64,000 bases of DNA from Catillopecten margaritatus gill symbiont (GTDB lineage Bacteria > Pseudomonadota > Gammaproteobacteria > PS1 > Pseudothioglobaceae): NCBI GenBank assembly GCA_037956075.1, contig CP138327.1, positions 1 through 64,000 of the forward strand, written 5' to 3'. The first letter of the stretch is position 1. Each line of letters begins with the position of its first letter. A model generated the notes under the pieces. That model saw nothing but the letters and a program-made list of their open reading frames with translations, did not search any database and had not been told where the DNA came from. Below are positions 10,001 through 19,058 of the stretch, one piece after another. The position numbers and the translations under genes are program-made.

Positions 10001-12748
10001 ATTACCAGCGGTAACACTAACACCGCCTTTGCGATTAGCAACAGTGGTCAAATCACCGTGGCCGATGTCAACCAGCTTGATTTTGAAACCACGACTAGCT
10101 ACACGCTAGCAGTGCAGATCACCAAAGCTGACACCACGTCACAAAGTGCTAATATTACGGTTAATGTCACTAACGTTAATGAGGGTAGTGCTTCGATCAG
10201 TGCCCAAACTCGTTCTATTGCTGAGAACTCTGCCAATGCAACTAATGTGGGTGCAGTTCTTGTAACCACAGGTAGTCCAACTGGCTTTAGCATTACCAGC
10301 GGTAACACTAACACCGCCTTTGCGATTAGCAACAGTGGTCAAATCACCGTGGCCGATGTCAACCAGCTTGATTTTGAAACCACGACTAGCTACACGCTAG
10401 CAGTGCAGATCACCAAAGCTGACACCACGTCACAAAGTGCTAATATTACGGTTAATGTCACTGACGTTAATGAGGGTAGTGCTGTTTCGATCAGTGCCCA
10501 AACTCGTTCTATTGCTGAGAACTCTGCCAATGCAACTAATGTGGGTGCAGTTCTTGTAACCACAGGTAGTCCAACTGGCTTTAGCATTACCAGCGGTAAC
10601 ACTAACACCGCCTTTGCGATTAGCAACAGTGGTCAAATCACCGTGGCCGATGTCAACCAGCTTGATTTTGAAACCACGACTAGCTACACGCTAGCAGTGC
10701 AGATCACCAAAGCTGACACCACGTCACAAAGTGCTAATATTACGGTTAATGTCACTAACGTTAATGAGGGTAGTGCTGTTTCGATCAGTGCCCAAACTCG
10801 TTCTATTGCTGAGAACTCTGCCAATGCAACTAATGTGGGTGCAGTTCTTGTAACCACAGGTAGTCCAACTGGCTTTAGCATTACCAGCGGTAACACTAAC
10901 ACCGCCTTTGCGATTAGCAACAGTGGTCAAATCACCGTGGCCGATGTCAACCAGCTTGATTTTGAAACCACGACTAGCTACACGCTAGCAGTGCAGATCA
11001 CCAAAGCTGACACCACGTCACAAAGTGCTAATATTACGGTTAATGTCACTGACGTTAATGAGGGTAGTGCTGTTTCGATCAGTGCCCAAACTCGTTCTAT
11101 TGCTGAGAACTCTGCCAATGCAACTAATGTGGGTGCAGTTCTTGTAACCACAGGTAGTCCAACTGGCTTTAGCATTACCAGCGGTAACACTAACACCGCC
11201 TTTGCGATTAGCAACAGTGGTCAAATCACCGTGGCCGATGTCAACCAGCTTGATTTTGAAACCACGACTAGCTACACGCTAGCAGTGCAGATCACCAAAG
11301 CTGACACCACGTCACAAAGTGCTAATATTACGGTTAATGTCACTAACGTTAATGAGGGTAGTGCTGTTTCGATCAGTGCCCAAACTCGTTCTATTGCTGA
11401 GAACTCTGCCAATGCAACTAATGTGGGTGCAGTTCTTGTAACCACAGGTAGTCCAACTGGCTTTAGCATTACCAGCGGTAACACTAACACCGCCTTTGCG
11501 ATTAGCAACAGTGGTCAAATCACCGTGGCCGATGTCAACCAGCTTGATTTTGAAACCACGACTAGCTACACGCTAGCAGTGCAGATCACCAAAGCTGACA
11601 CCACGTCACAAAGTGCTAATATTACGGTTAATGTCACTAACGTTAATGAGGGTAGTGCTTCGATCAGTGCCCAAACTCGTTCTATTGCTGAGAACTCTGC
11701 CAATACAACTAATGTGGGTGCAGTTCTTGTAACCACAGGTAGTCCAACTGGCTTTAGCATTACCAGCGGTAACACTAACACCGCCTTTGCGATTAGCAAC
11801 AGTGGTCAAATCACCGTGGCCGATGTCAACCAGCTTGATTTTGAAACCACGACTAGCTACACGCTAGCAGTGCAGATCACCAAAGCTGACACCACGTCAC
11901 AAAGTGCTAATATTACGGTTAATGTCACTAACGTTAATGAGGGTAGTGCTTCGATCAGTGCCCAAACTCGTTCTATTGCTGAGAACTCTGCCAATGCAAC
12001 TAATGTGGGTGCAGTTCTTGTAACCACAGGTAGTCCAACTGGCTTTAGCATTACCAGCGGTAACACTAACACCGCCTTTGCGATTAGCAACAGTGGTCAA
12101 ATCACCGTGGCCGATGCCAACCAGCTTGATTTTGAAACCACGACTAGCTACACGCTAGCAGTGCAGATCACCAAAGCTGACACCACGTCACAAAGTGCTA
12201 ATATTACGGTTAATGTCACAGATGTTGTAGAACTAGCCAGCATAACCATCGGCACTCAAACTTGGAGTGCATCTAATGTTTCATTAGTGCCTACTACAAA
12301 TAATGTTCTAGGTACGGATTATTGGAATGCTTATGTGGGTACTTATGGTTCTGGAGATACAAGCGATGAAGACGGTTATTACTACACTTGGGATGCAGCG
12401 ATGAACGTTTGTCCTAGTGGCTGGAGTTTGCCATCTGATGCTGATTGGAAAGTCTTAGAAGGTCAATTAGGTATGAGTGTTGCTAATCAAGAAACAACGG
12501 GTTGGCGTGGTACTGATGAAGGAACAAAACTAAAAGTAGGTGGCTCTAGTGGCTTCGAGGCTAAGTTAGCGGGCCTCCGCTATACCGATGGTGGTTTCTA
12601 CAGTCGTGGCGACAACACGTACTTGTGGAGTAGTACTGAGTCAGGTAGTAATGCCTACAGACGCGACCTGTACACCAGTGACGCCACGGTGCACCGCACT
12701 ACCGACAATAAGGCGATCGGGTTTAGTGTTCGCTGTCTAAAGGATTAA
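7076..12748 (+). CDS. Target 2: giant inverse-autotransporter adhesin with DGR-diversified tip
   Basis: A 1890-residue protein, intact from ATG to stop. Residues 1 to about 60 form a long signal peptide with a hydrophobic run (FLAFGALTLSL). Residues ~165-375 match the intimin/invasin beta-barrel (INLGLGQRYLLEGGQSIAG, NLFTDYE, LGLEYQRANFSANINKYYPL, LSAQLPF), which inserts in the outer membrane and exports the C-terminal passenger (type Ve). Residues ~385-640 are Ig-like or unassigned, ~640-765 Calx-beta-like, then ten cadherin-like repeats. Residues ~1716-1890 form the lectin-fold domain with VR2 at ~1828-1888. Allele features shared with target 6 are LNSPSGVSV, GSLTLL and a first repeat with ETMTSYT and TKSQS. 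The start is fixed by the heptamer array and the signal peptide. The likely role is attachment to a host, prey or phage ligand; the ligand is unknown. Confidence 0.92.
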   Translation: MKTLLKNACSTNYNATNLITHVAWVGGAHSRALSRLKHFLAFGALTLSLNVTSGGEINQFDKEAYLNLGQQYSDNNTQVAVKEENTIDTLLKEIGSSVRNALGGTDSDNANQLGKKITDNLKNKANNTVINKTEGFINQKANELANSIGNGRTEISVHKLESNNPTYSLKTIQPLTELNTDSTELTFIQAQINSGENHGERRDTINLGLGQRYLLEGGQSIAGINLFTDYETESKHKRASLGLEYQRANFSANINKYYPLSDKKVIGDYTEEPLAGHDIKLTGQVPYLSWAKIKGTHYYWDAKVGDNIKGTILGVEIELNPSTTLEIGTENSNTAERASYARLSAQLPFKDGEALTNFKVSDQAFANSNIVTLTNLDYVERSNKIRIEKLLNSPSGVSVVLGEYNALTVGSTCTLYNASNVAIANGSGVTGADGSVTLSNVVLPTGLISSSCNAIGTYIDEATGVTTTSSPVLRAAKIYSGTGSLTLLASPLSEIAYQLANAGTLASDITTKNTQIATAFGISGVDFTATIPTDLNTITAANDDAGKFGTVLAAVSQMSENAGHDDTQSTANNGGDNIHANETIQELVVDMADGDIDGIADGQGKTLNLNQAINNFKTGSGANNPTSDTGNTNAGNVDIVTTTPSVILNKTAVTLDENGVTTYTVVLNTQPTGSVTITPVSADTGAASVSGVMTFTTANWSTAQTVTVTGVADVNATDETVTISHTITGADYASVTSADMIATVVDFSISAQTRSIAENSANATNVGAVLVTTGSPTGFSITSGNTNTAFAISNSGQITVADVNQLDFETMTSYTLAVQITKADTKSQSANITVNVTNVNEGSASISAQTRSIAENSANATNVGAVLVTTGSPTGFSITSGNTNTAFAISNSGQITVADANQLDFETTTSYTLAVQITKADTTSQSANITVNVTDVNEGSAVSISAQTRSIAENSANATNVGAVLVTTGSPTGFSITSGNTNTAFAISNSGQITVADVNQLDFETTTSYTLAVQITKADTTSQSANITVNVTNVNEGSASISAQTRSIAENSANATNVGAVLVTTGSPTGFSITSGNTNTAFAISNSGQITVADVNQLDFETTTSYTLAVQITKADTTSQSANITVNVTDVNEGSAVSISAQTRSIAENSANATNVGAVLVTTGSPTGFSITSGNTNTAFAISNSGQITVADVNQLDFETTTSYTLAVQITKADTTSQSANITVNVTNVNEGSAVSISAQTRSIAENSANATNVGAVLVTTGSPTGFSITSGNTNTAFAISNSGQITVADVNQLDFETTTSYTLAVQITKADTTSQSANITVNVTDVNEGSAVSISAQTRSIAENSANATNVGAVLVTTGSPTGFSITSGNTNTAFAISNSGQITVADVNQLDFETTTSYTLAVQITKADTTSQSANITVNVTNVNEGSAVSISAQTRSIAENSANATNVGAVLVTTGSPTGFSITSGNTNTAFAISNSGQITVADVNQLDFETTTSYTLAVQITKADTTSQSANITVNVTNVNEGSASISAQTRSIAENSANTTNVGAVLVTTGSPTGFSITSGNTNTAFAISNSGQITVADVNQLDFETTTSYTLAVQITKADTTSQSANITVNVTNVNEGSASISAQTRSIAENSANATNVGAVLVTTGSPTGFSITSGNTNTAFAISNSGQITVADANQLDFETTTSYTLAVQITKADTTSQSANITVNVTDVVELASITIGTQTWSASNVSLVPTTNNVLGTDYWNAYVGTYGSGDTSDEDGYYYTWDAAMNVCPSGWSLPSDADWKVLEGQLGMSVANQETTGWRGTDEGTKLKVGGSSGFEAKLAGLRYTDGGFYSRGDNTYLWSSTESGSNAYRRDLYTSDATVHRTTDNKAIGFSVRCLKD
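9317..12220 (+). repeat. Cadherin-like stalk array, 10 repeats
   Basis: Ten copies of the 291/294-bp unit in frame with target 2. Repeat 1 has two replacements, T to M in FETMTS and T to K in TKSQS, also present in target 6. Several joins read VTDVNEGS instead of VTNVNEGS. Only repeat 9 carries SANTT. Confidence 0.95.
12557..12739 (+). repeat. DGR variable repeat VR2
   Basis: Gap-free alignment to the TR shows 14 substitutions, all at TR adenines. They include AAC to CTC (codon 7), AGT to GGT (codon 13), AAT to ACT (codon 48) and AAC to ATC (codon 54). The resulting tip reads LRYTDGGFYSRGDNTY. Confidence 0.95.
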
Positions 12749-12769
12749 TTCGACACTTTGGCACTTCGA

Positions 12770-12883
12770 CCAGCGAAGCTGGCATAAGTTGCACTAAAAG
12801 TGCAACTAAACACAGCCGAATGGCTGGGTATTTATACCCCCTTGCGGGGTATTCATCACCCAAGCTTGCTTGGGTGGTTTTTT
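12770..12883 (+). terminator. Hairpin cluster and terminator after target 2
   Basis: Same five inverted repeats as after target 1. The last stem is at 12857-12876, followed by six T. It separates adhesin transcription from the TR-avd-RT cassette downstream. Confidence 0.85.
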
Positions 12884-12886
12884 ATT

Positions 12887-13318
12887 ACATAACAAGGAGT
12901 TAAGACATTTAAGGAAGGGCATTTAACATTACAGCATTGAGAATAAATGAGTTAATCAGCCCGGCGTTGTTTAGTTTAAGGATTAAACAAGTGAGGTTTA
13001 TAAATCCAAACATTCTCTCATTTGTTAATGGCACTAATGGTTAAGACTAGCAGTATCATTAAAAAAATGAGGATAAAAGAATCTTACATTTGGTGATGAG
13101 TAGGTGAAACTTTACAAATTATATTTACTGTAGAGGCAAAACCCCCCGAACTTAACAAGTTAATAATTTTTGTTGGGTTTTGGGTTTGATAGCCACTTGT
13201 TGACGTGAGGAATTGCCTCAGGTTACGAATGTAAGGCAGGTTTTAATTTACAATAAAGATAGCAAAAAAAAAGCTAAAGTAGTTGTATTTTAAAATAAGT
13301 GATGTTTTTAATTATTGG
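12887..13318 (+). other. Conserved non-coding region before template repeat 2
   Basis: Copy of the region before TR1, uninterrupted here. No gene is seen. It probably drives or forms the 5' part of the TR/avd/RT transcript. Confidence 0.5.
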
Positions 13319-13501
13319 GAGGCTAAGTTAGCGGGCAACCGCAATACCAATGGTAGTTTCTACAATCGTGGCGACAACACGAACTTGTGGAGTAGTACTG
13401 AGTCAGGTAGTAATGCCTACAGACGCAACCTGAACACCAGTAACGCCACGGTGAACCGCAATACCAACAATAAGGCGAACGGGTTTAGTGTTCGCTGTCT
13501 A
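13319..13501 (+). repeat. DGR template repeat TR2
   Basis: Identical by eye to TR1, with all 15 AAY codons preserved. It heads one of the two cassettes with a complete RT, so it is a likely active template. Confidence 0.95.
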
Positions 13502-13559
13502 GGATTTGTATCTTGATGTTGTTAGATGTTCTTTTTTAAATATTTTTTTGGTGTTAAAT

Positions 13560-13913
13560 ATGGCTTTATATAGTTTTTTGCCCGTGTATAAGGTTAGTTA
13601 TGATTTGCTGGTGGATTTGTTTGTGTTTACCAAAGAGTTTAACAAGGAATACAAATATACGGTAGGCGAGAGTATTAAAAAAGAAACCATTGAAATGATT
13701 ATTAATATTTATCGGGCTAATAGCAGAAAAGACAAAGTTAAGCATATTGTAAAAGCTAGAGAAAATATTGAAGTGATATGGGTTTTATTGAGATTGTTGC
13801 GTGATCTTAAACAGGTTAATATTAAAAAATTTGCTGGATTGAATGACAAATGTGAAAGCGTCTCAAAACAACTAACTGCCTGGCATAAAAGCTCACTTAA
13901 TGCCACAAGATAG
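13560..13913 (+). CDS. avd: Avd-like DGR accessory protein (copy 2)
   Basis: 117 residues, identical to copy 1 except Trp instead of Arg at residue 74 (TGG for CGG). It overlaps the full-length RT by 14 bp, which suggests coupled translation of the two partners. Confidence 0.87.
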   Translation: MALYSFLPVYKVSYDLLVDLFVFTKEFNKEYKYTVGESIKKETIEMIINIYRANSRKDKVKHIVKARENIEVIWVLLRLLRDLKQVNIKKFAGLNDKCESVSKQLTAWHKSSLNATR

Positions 13914-15045
13914 AGAATTATTACTTGAAAAGCTGTTCGAGGCTTATTATTCAACACGAGAAAATAAGCGCAATACTCATTCTTGCGCTGAATACGAAGT
14001 CAATTATGAAGGCCATTTAATTGCTTTGTGTGATCGACTACTTGATAAAACTTACCAGCCTAAAAGATCCATTTGTTTTATCTCTTTCTATCCTGTACAA
14101 AGAGAGATTTTTGCTGCTAATTTTGAAGATAGAATTATCCATCATTTGATTTTTAATGCTATTAACCCTATTTTCGAGAGATTGTTTATCCATGATAGTT
14201 ATAGCTGTCGGAAAAATAAAGGCACTTCTTACGGTATAAAACGAGCTAAAAGATTTGCAAGAGCAGTTAGTGATAATTATACAAAAGAAGCCTATATACT
14301 AAAACTGGATATTCGTGGGTATTTTATGAATATCAATAAACAGACGCTTTGCAGGCAAGTTTTTGATGTGCTGGATAAATACAAACACGAAATAGTGTTT
14401 AATTTTGATTTTTTAAGGCGGATTATTAAGCTGGTTATTTTTCATGACCCTGTTAATAATGTATTGGTCAAAGGTAAGCGATCTGATTGGCAAGGACTGC
14501 CAAGAGATAAATCTTTGTTTCATGCTAAAAGTGATACGGGCTTACCTATTGGCAACCTTACTTCACAATTGTTTGGTAATATTTACTTGCACGGGATGGA
14601 TAAGTTTGTAAAGTATCAATTAGGATTTAAGTATTACGGGCGCTATGTGGATGACTTTTTGCTGTTTTCGACTGACAAGCAAAAGCTGGTGAAAAGCATT
14701 GGGCAAATAGCAGATTATCTTCAGGGTGTTGGGCTAGAGATTCATCCAAAGAAAATCTATCTACAATCTATAAAACATGGATTTAAATTTTTAGGGGTTT
14801 TTATATTGCCACATAGAGTAACTATTGATAGGCGCACGAGATCGAGTTTTTATCATGCATTGAGAAAAGACTTTTCCTCTAATGAGGATTTCGTTGCATC
14901 GGTTAATTCCTATCTAGGCTATATGAATAATTACGATAGTTTTAGACTAAGAAGAAAACTATTATTTGACCCATCTTTAACATTCAAAATGAAATTTACT
15001 GCTAACTCAAATTTGTCAAAAGTGAGCGTTTGTAGTGCGAGATAA
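13900..15045 (+). CDS. DGR reverse transcriptase, full length
   Basis: 381 residues, the usual size for a DGR RT. Visible motifs are LKLDIRGYF with catalytic D137 (motif A), LPIGNLTSQ with the DGR signature IGxxxSQ at 217-223 (motif 4), YVDD at 249-252 and FKFLGV near 305 (motif D/E region). It should copy the TR RNA into cDNA with adenine-specific mutagenesis and feed VR replacement in this and perhaps the neighbouring targets. The start ATG lies inside avd, and the stop overlaps the start of the protease gene. It differs from the copy at 61103 by Ala for Thr at residue 14 and Glu for Lys at 21. Confidence 0.95.
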   Translation: MPQDRELLLEKLFEAYYSTRENKRNTHSCAEYEVNYEGHLIALCDRLLDKTYQPKRSICFISFYPVQREIFAANFEDRIIHHLIFNAINPIFERLFIHDSYSCRKNKGTSYGIKRAKRFARAVSDNYTKEAYILKLDIRGYFMNINKQTLCRQVFDVLDKYKHEIVFNFDFLRRIIKLVIFHDPVNNVLVKGKRSDWQGLPRDKSLFHAKSDTGLPIGNLTSQLFGNIYLHGMDKFVKYQLGFKYYGRYVDDFLLFSTDKQKLVKSIGQIADYLQGVGLEIHPKKIYLQSIKHGFKFLGVFILPHRVTIDRRTRSSFYHALRKDFSSNEDFVASVNSYLGYMNNYDSFRLRRKLLFDPSLTFKMKFTANSNLSKVSVCSAR

Positions 15046-17209
15046 ATTTATTTTATTATTTTTTTCTATAGTGCTTTCTGGCTGTGGTGGAGGGGGCGGT
15101 GGAAGTAGTTCATCTGTAGTTGTTAAAAACCCACCTGCTTATTATGAAACTACAGAATACAACAGCCAATATGGTTTAAGCAATATTAAAGCTTCTGAGA
15201 TTTATTCTGATGGCTATTCTGGTAGTGGAGTAACAGTTGCAGTTATTGATACTGGTGTGGATTTAGATCATCCTGATTTAATTGATAATATTGCCTCGGG
15301 TGGTTACGACTATGTTGATGATGATGCAGATGCCAATCCTAATGGACAGGGTGCATTTATGAGCCATGGTACGCATGTGGCGGGCATTATTGCTGGGGTA
15401 AAGAATGATATTGGTATGCATGGCGTAGCATATAGCGCTAAAATATTAGCCCTTCGTGCTGGAGACTCGGCTGGATCTTTATTTGGCGCTATTGAAAGCT
15501 CGATTGACCAAGCCATTAGCCAAGGGGCTAAAGTGATTAATGCCAGTTTTGGCTCTTCTGGTATTGGCACATCTACAAAAGACAAGTGGCTTAAAGCGCA
15601 TAATAATGATATTGTTTCTGTACACGCTGCTGGTAATGATTATTTAAAAAGTACGGCGTATGACGATAACAACCCTCTGTATGGCGCTAGATTACCTATT
15701 GAATCAGGTTATGAAGCGTTAGCTAATACGCTTATTGCTGTAGTGGCTACGGATTCTAGCAATGTTATTGCCGATTATAGTAATCGTTGTGGTGATGCAA
15801 TGGCGTGGTGTATGGCAGCACCTGGTAATAGTATTTATTCAACCGTTGATACCACGGATGCTACCGATGCTAATAGTGATGGTTATGATGTTTATAGCGG
15901 CACCTCTATGGCTGCACCTCATGTATCTGGCGCTGTAGCTGTACTTCGATCAAAATGGCCATCAAAAACAGCTGCTGAAACGGTTACTATTTTGTATGAT
16001 ACAGCGACAGATTTGGGTAATACTGGTACTGACGCTATTTATGGCAGAGGTTTGTTAAATTTGGATAATGCGGTTTACGCACAAGGCGCATTAACCGTGC
16101 AAACAGCTTCTGGTGGTAGTCATTATTTAAGTGATTCTGGTTTTTCAAGTAGTAGTATGCTGGGTAATGCGCTGAGTCAATCAATAGAAACGGCCGTATA
16201 TGACAAATATAAGCGTGATTATTATTTTAATTTGAATAATGCTATTACCACACCAGAGTCGGTGAGTATGCTTGAGGAGCTTAGCTTTAATGATTCAAAT
16301 ATTGAGATTGATCTTGGCTCAGGTGTAAGGCTATTGAGCGAGATTAATAAGGGTTCGGTGCAAATACAAAACAGCATGAATGATTATGAAATTTCATTTG
16401 CCCATAAACAAAATCCTGCATCGGTTTTTGCGTTTAACGCTACTACAGATATAGTAGGCTTATCGCAGGCGTATTCTCTTTATGGTGATTCACATTTATC
16501 TAAAATTCAAAATTCAAAAGCTTTCAATATTAGCAGCACTGGCGATCTTAAAGCCTCTTTAGGGGTTGTATCTGGACATACAGATGTGAGTAATACTCAT
16601 GGTGTTAGTGGTATTAACACCTCTATATTGGCAAACCCCATAAAAGATTTATCATTAACAGTACAAATAAGCCATTTAAAAGAGGATGAGACTTTTTTAT
16701 CCAGCTATTTTTCGGGTGCGTACCAAACTGGTGTGGCTAAAACTAAAGCAATTAATTTAATTGCAACCTCAAAAATTAATAATCATTTTTCACTGATTAC
16801 CCAGCTTAGCAAAGCCACTACGCAAGTGGCAACTTTACAGGATTCCGTGGTGTCGGATTTTTCAAATATTGAGAGTTCAGGCTATTCATTGTCGCTACTA
16901 GGTAACGATGTATATTCACAGGATGATCAATTGTTTGCTACTTTTAAACAGCCCTTGAAAGTGACTAGTGGCAACATGATACTAACCACCGCTAATGGGC
17001 TAAATTTAGATGATAGTATTAGTTTTACCGATCAAGTTGTTAATTTAAGCCCTACTGGCATTGAGAGAGCGCTAACTATTGGGTACGCTACAGAATTTGC
17101 TAAAGATACTGATATGGTGTTATTGTTAAACCGTAGAAATAATCCAAATCATGATGTTTCTTTAAAATCTGAAAATCAAATGATGATAAAAATAAGTAAA
17201 AAATTCTAA
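15035..17209 (+). CDS. Subtilisin-like serine protease lipoprotein with beta-rich C-terminal region
   Basis: 724 residues from a GTG start that overlaps the RT stop by 11 bp. The N-terminus is a lipoprotein signal with lipobox LSGC (Cys17), then a Gly/Ser linker. The subtilase (S8) triad is visible: D72 in AVIDTG, H111 in SHGTHVAG, S291 in SGTSMAAPHVSG. After about residue 345 come ~380 residues of alternating polar/hydrophobic strands ending in KISKKF. A terminal Phe is typical of outer-membrane barrels, as in subtilase autotransporters. It may display or release the protease outside the cell. Coupling to the RT hints at a shared transcript. Processing of the adhesins is a possible role, but is inference. 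Confidence 0.85.
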   Translation: MRDKFILLFFSIVLSGCGGGGGGSSSSVVVKNPPAYYETTEYNSQYGLSNIKASEIYSDGYSGSGVTVAVIDTGVDLDHPDLIDNIASGGYDYVDDDADANPNGQGAFMSHGTHVAGIIAGVKNDIGMHGVAYSAKILALRAGDSAGSLFGAIESSIDQAISQGAKVINASFGSSGIGTSTKDKWLKAHNNDIVSVHAAGNDYLKSTAYDDNNPLYGARLPIESGYEALANTLIAVVATDSSNVIADYSNRCGDAMAWCMAAPGNSIYSTVDTTDATDANSDGYDVYSGTSMAAPHVSGAVAVLRSKWPSKTAAETVTILYDTATDLGNTGTDAIYGRGLLNLDNAVYAQGALTVQTASGGSHYLSDSGFSSSSMLGNALSQSIETAVYDKYKRDYYFNLNNAITTPESVSMLEELSFNDSNIEIDLGSGVRLLSEINKGSVQIQNSMNDYEISFAHKQNPASVFAFNATTDIVGLSQAYSLYGDSHLSKIQNSKAFNISSTGDLKASLGVVSGHTDVSNTHGVSGINTSILANPIKDLSLTVQISHLKEDETFLSSYFSGAYQTGVAKTKAINLIATSKINNHFSLITQLSKATTQVATLQDSVVSDFSNIESSGYSLSLLGNDVYSQDDQLFATFKQPLKVTSGNMILTTANGLNLDDSISFTDQVVNLSPTGIERALTIGYATEFAKDTDMVLLLNRRNNPNHDVSLKSENQMMIKISKKF

Positions 17210-17508
17210 TGAATAAAAAACTAAAAATAAGTCTTGTGTCTTTTGCACTTATTGCGTTGTTGGGCTGTACTTCTGAAGAGGTTAAAATCTTGGGTCAACG
17301 CGCCAAAATTGATTTATACCCACAGGGCACAAGTGCAAAGGCCATCAAAATTGATAAAGATTTATTCTACATCCCTATTGGTAGGGATGGTGATAATTGC
17401 ATGATGTATCAAGCTTATTCGCAAACGAATCCAACCATGCAAGCCATTATTTATCAAAATGGTTTGGGTAAATTTTCCATGAGTAAAAATAAGCAAAGTT
17501 GTTTATAA
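17209..17508 (+). CDS. Small lipoprotein of unknown function
   Basis: 99 residues. The ATG overlaps the protease stop (TAATG), so the two are probably one operon. The signal peptide ends in lipobox LLGC at Cys20. The mature part has two further Cys residues and no domain I recognise. The preserved coupling suggests it works with the protease, for example as an accessory or inhibitor; this is a guess from context. Confidence 0.75.
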   Translation: MNKKLKISLVSFALIALLGCTSEEVKILGQRAKIDLYPQGTSAKAIKIDKDLFYIPIGRDGDNCMMYQAYSQTNPTMQAIIYQNGLGKFSMSKNKQSCL

Positions 17509-17725
17509 GCCATGATATTTATTTGATTTTTAGCATATAGTGTTGATTATCATGATTCCTTTGCAATTTAAATGGCATTGAGAATAGAGCTATTTGGTTT
17601 AATCAGGCGTAAATAGGCACGGGCCACCTTAGTGAGTATATTAAAGGCTCGAGTTTTCATTAAAATATTTGTCTTTTAAAATCTTTTGAGAAAATTAACA
17701 AAGAATAGTAGTACAATTTATATGG
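17509..17725 (+). other. Intergenic region left of IS30 copy 1
   Basis: About 215 bp, AT-rich, with no open frame of note and no similarity to the other inter-unit spacers. It is the only stretch here of apparently unique flanking DNA after the protease operon. Confidence 0.5.
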
Positions 17726-18881
17726 GGTGGATTCGACTCATAAGTGCACAACTCCCAATTGACGAGCATCAACACCCGTCATCTCAAAAAACACCTGGTA
17801 AGGTGTTTTAAATCCTAGACATTTTCTCGGTCTAGAATTTAATTTATTCACTGCTATTTTAACTTCATTGTAAGCAATATTTACCAAAGATATTGTCTTT
17901 GGGAAGTATTGCCGTAATAAGCCGTTAGCGTTTTCGTTTTGTCCACGTTCCCAGCTATGGTAAGGCTTAGCAAAGTAACTCTTACAATGGATTGTTTTAT
18001 TAATTTTCTCATGTCCTGCGAACTCCTTGCCATTGTCATAGGTAATTGAATGTACAAAACCCTTAATAGGCTGAAGCAAGGTATTGATGGCAACACTAAC
18101 ACCGTCTTTGTGTTTGCTATTAAGCGGATACGCCAGTCTAAGCTTTGATATGCGCTCATCCAGCGTTACGATGGCACCTTTGTGGGCTTTACCAATAATA
18201 GTGTCCGCCTCCCAATGTCCAAATACTGTGCGATTATTAACTGCCTCAGGGCGCTGGTCAATATCAATACGATTGGGAATGCCTGTGCGATTATGCGCGT
18301 AACCATAACGCTTTCTATAAGGCTTACCCTGATGTCTGAGGTGTTGATATAACAAGCCACCATCTGCTTTATCTTTGAGCAAATAACGATAGATGCTCTC
18401 ATGGTGAAGTTGAATGACATTGTTGGCATTAAGCCAACCACAGACTTGTTCAGGCGACCAATCAAGTTTTAGACAATTGTCAATCAAGCGTTTACACTCA
18501 ATGGTTAATTTAACAAACTTATCTTTGGCTTGATGTCTTTGCTGCGCAAAGCCATTAGCCTGATTGTATCGATAGCCTCGCTTGCCCGTGTTACGGGCAA
18601 TCTCTCTAATAATGGTAGAGTGGCTGCGATTAAGGTTTTGTGCGATTTTATTCTTAGACATGCCTTGTTTAATTCCAATCGCGATATAATGCCTCTCTTC
18701 AGAGGTTAGTTGCTTGTACATAGTGTTCAGCTCCGTTTAAGCAAATCAATCATTATAGATTGACCGACCTCTGATTTTATTCAAAGGCTTGGTGTATTTT
18801 GCTTTTGGCTTGACCTAAAGGCCAAGCAAAATACACTAATGCTAATTAAACTTAGTTGTGCACTTATGATGCGAATTTACA
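17726..18881 (-). mobile_element. IS30-family insertion sequence, copy 1
   Basis: 1156 bp with imperfect ~28-bp terminal inverted repeats (both ends contain CATAAGTGCACAACT) and one transposase on the minus strand. The flanks (TGG left, ACA right) do not match as a target duplication, so this copy sits at a recombined junction. Inside, upstream of the transposase, 18792-18836 can fold into a long hairpin (GTGTATTTTGCT paired with AGCAAAATACAC). The right end supplies the last codons of the neighbouring 68-residue gene. Confidence 0.9.
17738..18721 (-). CDS. IS30-family transposase (copy 1)
   Basis: 327 residues. An N-terminal helix-turn-helix (KNKIAQNLNRSHSTIIREI, ~24-42) precedes an IS30-type DDE core: D173 in HWEADTIIGK, D229 in TYDNGKEF and E263 in RGQNENANGLLRQYFPK, with the 33-residue D-E spacing of the family. 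Length is normal and no stops are seen, so it is probably active. Confidence 0.95.
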   Translation of the reverse strand: MYKQLTSEERHYIAIGIKQGMSKNKIAQNLNRSHSTIIREIARNTGKRGYRYNQANGFAQQRHQAKDKFVKLTIECKRLIDNCLKLDWSPEQVCGWLNANNVIQLHHESIYRYLLKDKADGGLLYQHLRHQGKPYRKRYGYAHNRTGIPNRIDIDQRPEAVNNRTVFGHWEADTIIGKAHKGAIVTLDERISKLRLAYPLNSKHKDGVSVAINTLLQPIKGFVHSITYDNGKEFAGHEKINKTIHCKSYFAKPYHSWERGQNENANGLLRQYFPKTISLVNIAYNEVKIAVNKLNSRPRKCLGFKTPYQVFFEMTGVDARQLGVVHL

Positions 18882-19048
18882 ACATTAATAATTTCAAAGA
18901 TAGCTATCACCTCACCATTTTCATCTAATATGGTGTACCAACTGTAATCTTCAAGCTCGCTATTAAACTCTAATTTTTCTTCTTCATTTAGGAATTTTTT
19001 CCAATCTTCTAAATGATTTTCCGTTGTTTTTTCGTGGGTATATTCCAT
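18842..19048 (-). CDS. Small acidic protein, C-terminus replaced by IS30 end
   Basis: 68 residues. Codons 1 to about 55 are native (MEYTHEKTTENHLEDWKKFL start, many Glu/Asp, DENGEVIAIFEI strand) and the last ~12 read into the IS30 right end. The native C-terminus is therefore lost. It starts just downstream of the 293-residue gene on the same strand, so they probably form a two-gene unit. I do not recognise the family. Confidence 0.55.
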   Translation of the reverse strand: MEYTHEKTTENHLEDWKKFLNEEEKLEFNSELEDYSWYTILDENGEVIAIFEIINVVNSHHKCTTKFN

Positions 19049-19058
19049 AATTTAATCC

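Noticed and set aside
15310..15585. Minus-strand frame opposite the protease gene (also at 62513)
   Set aside because: Shadow of the subtilase coding sequence.
18084..18302. Plus-strand open frame inside IS30 (and copies in the other two elements)
   Set aside because: Antisense to the transposase, with no domain or start signal.
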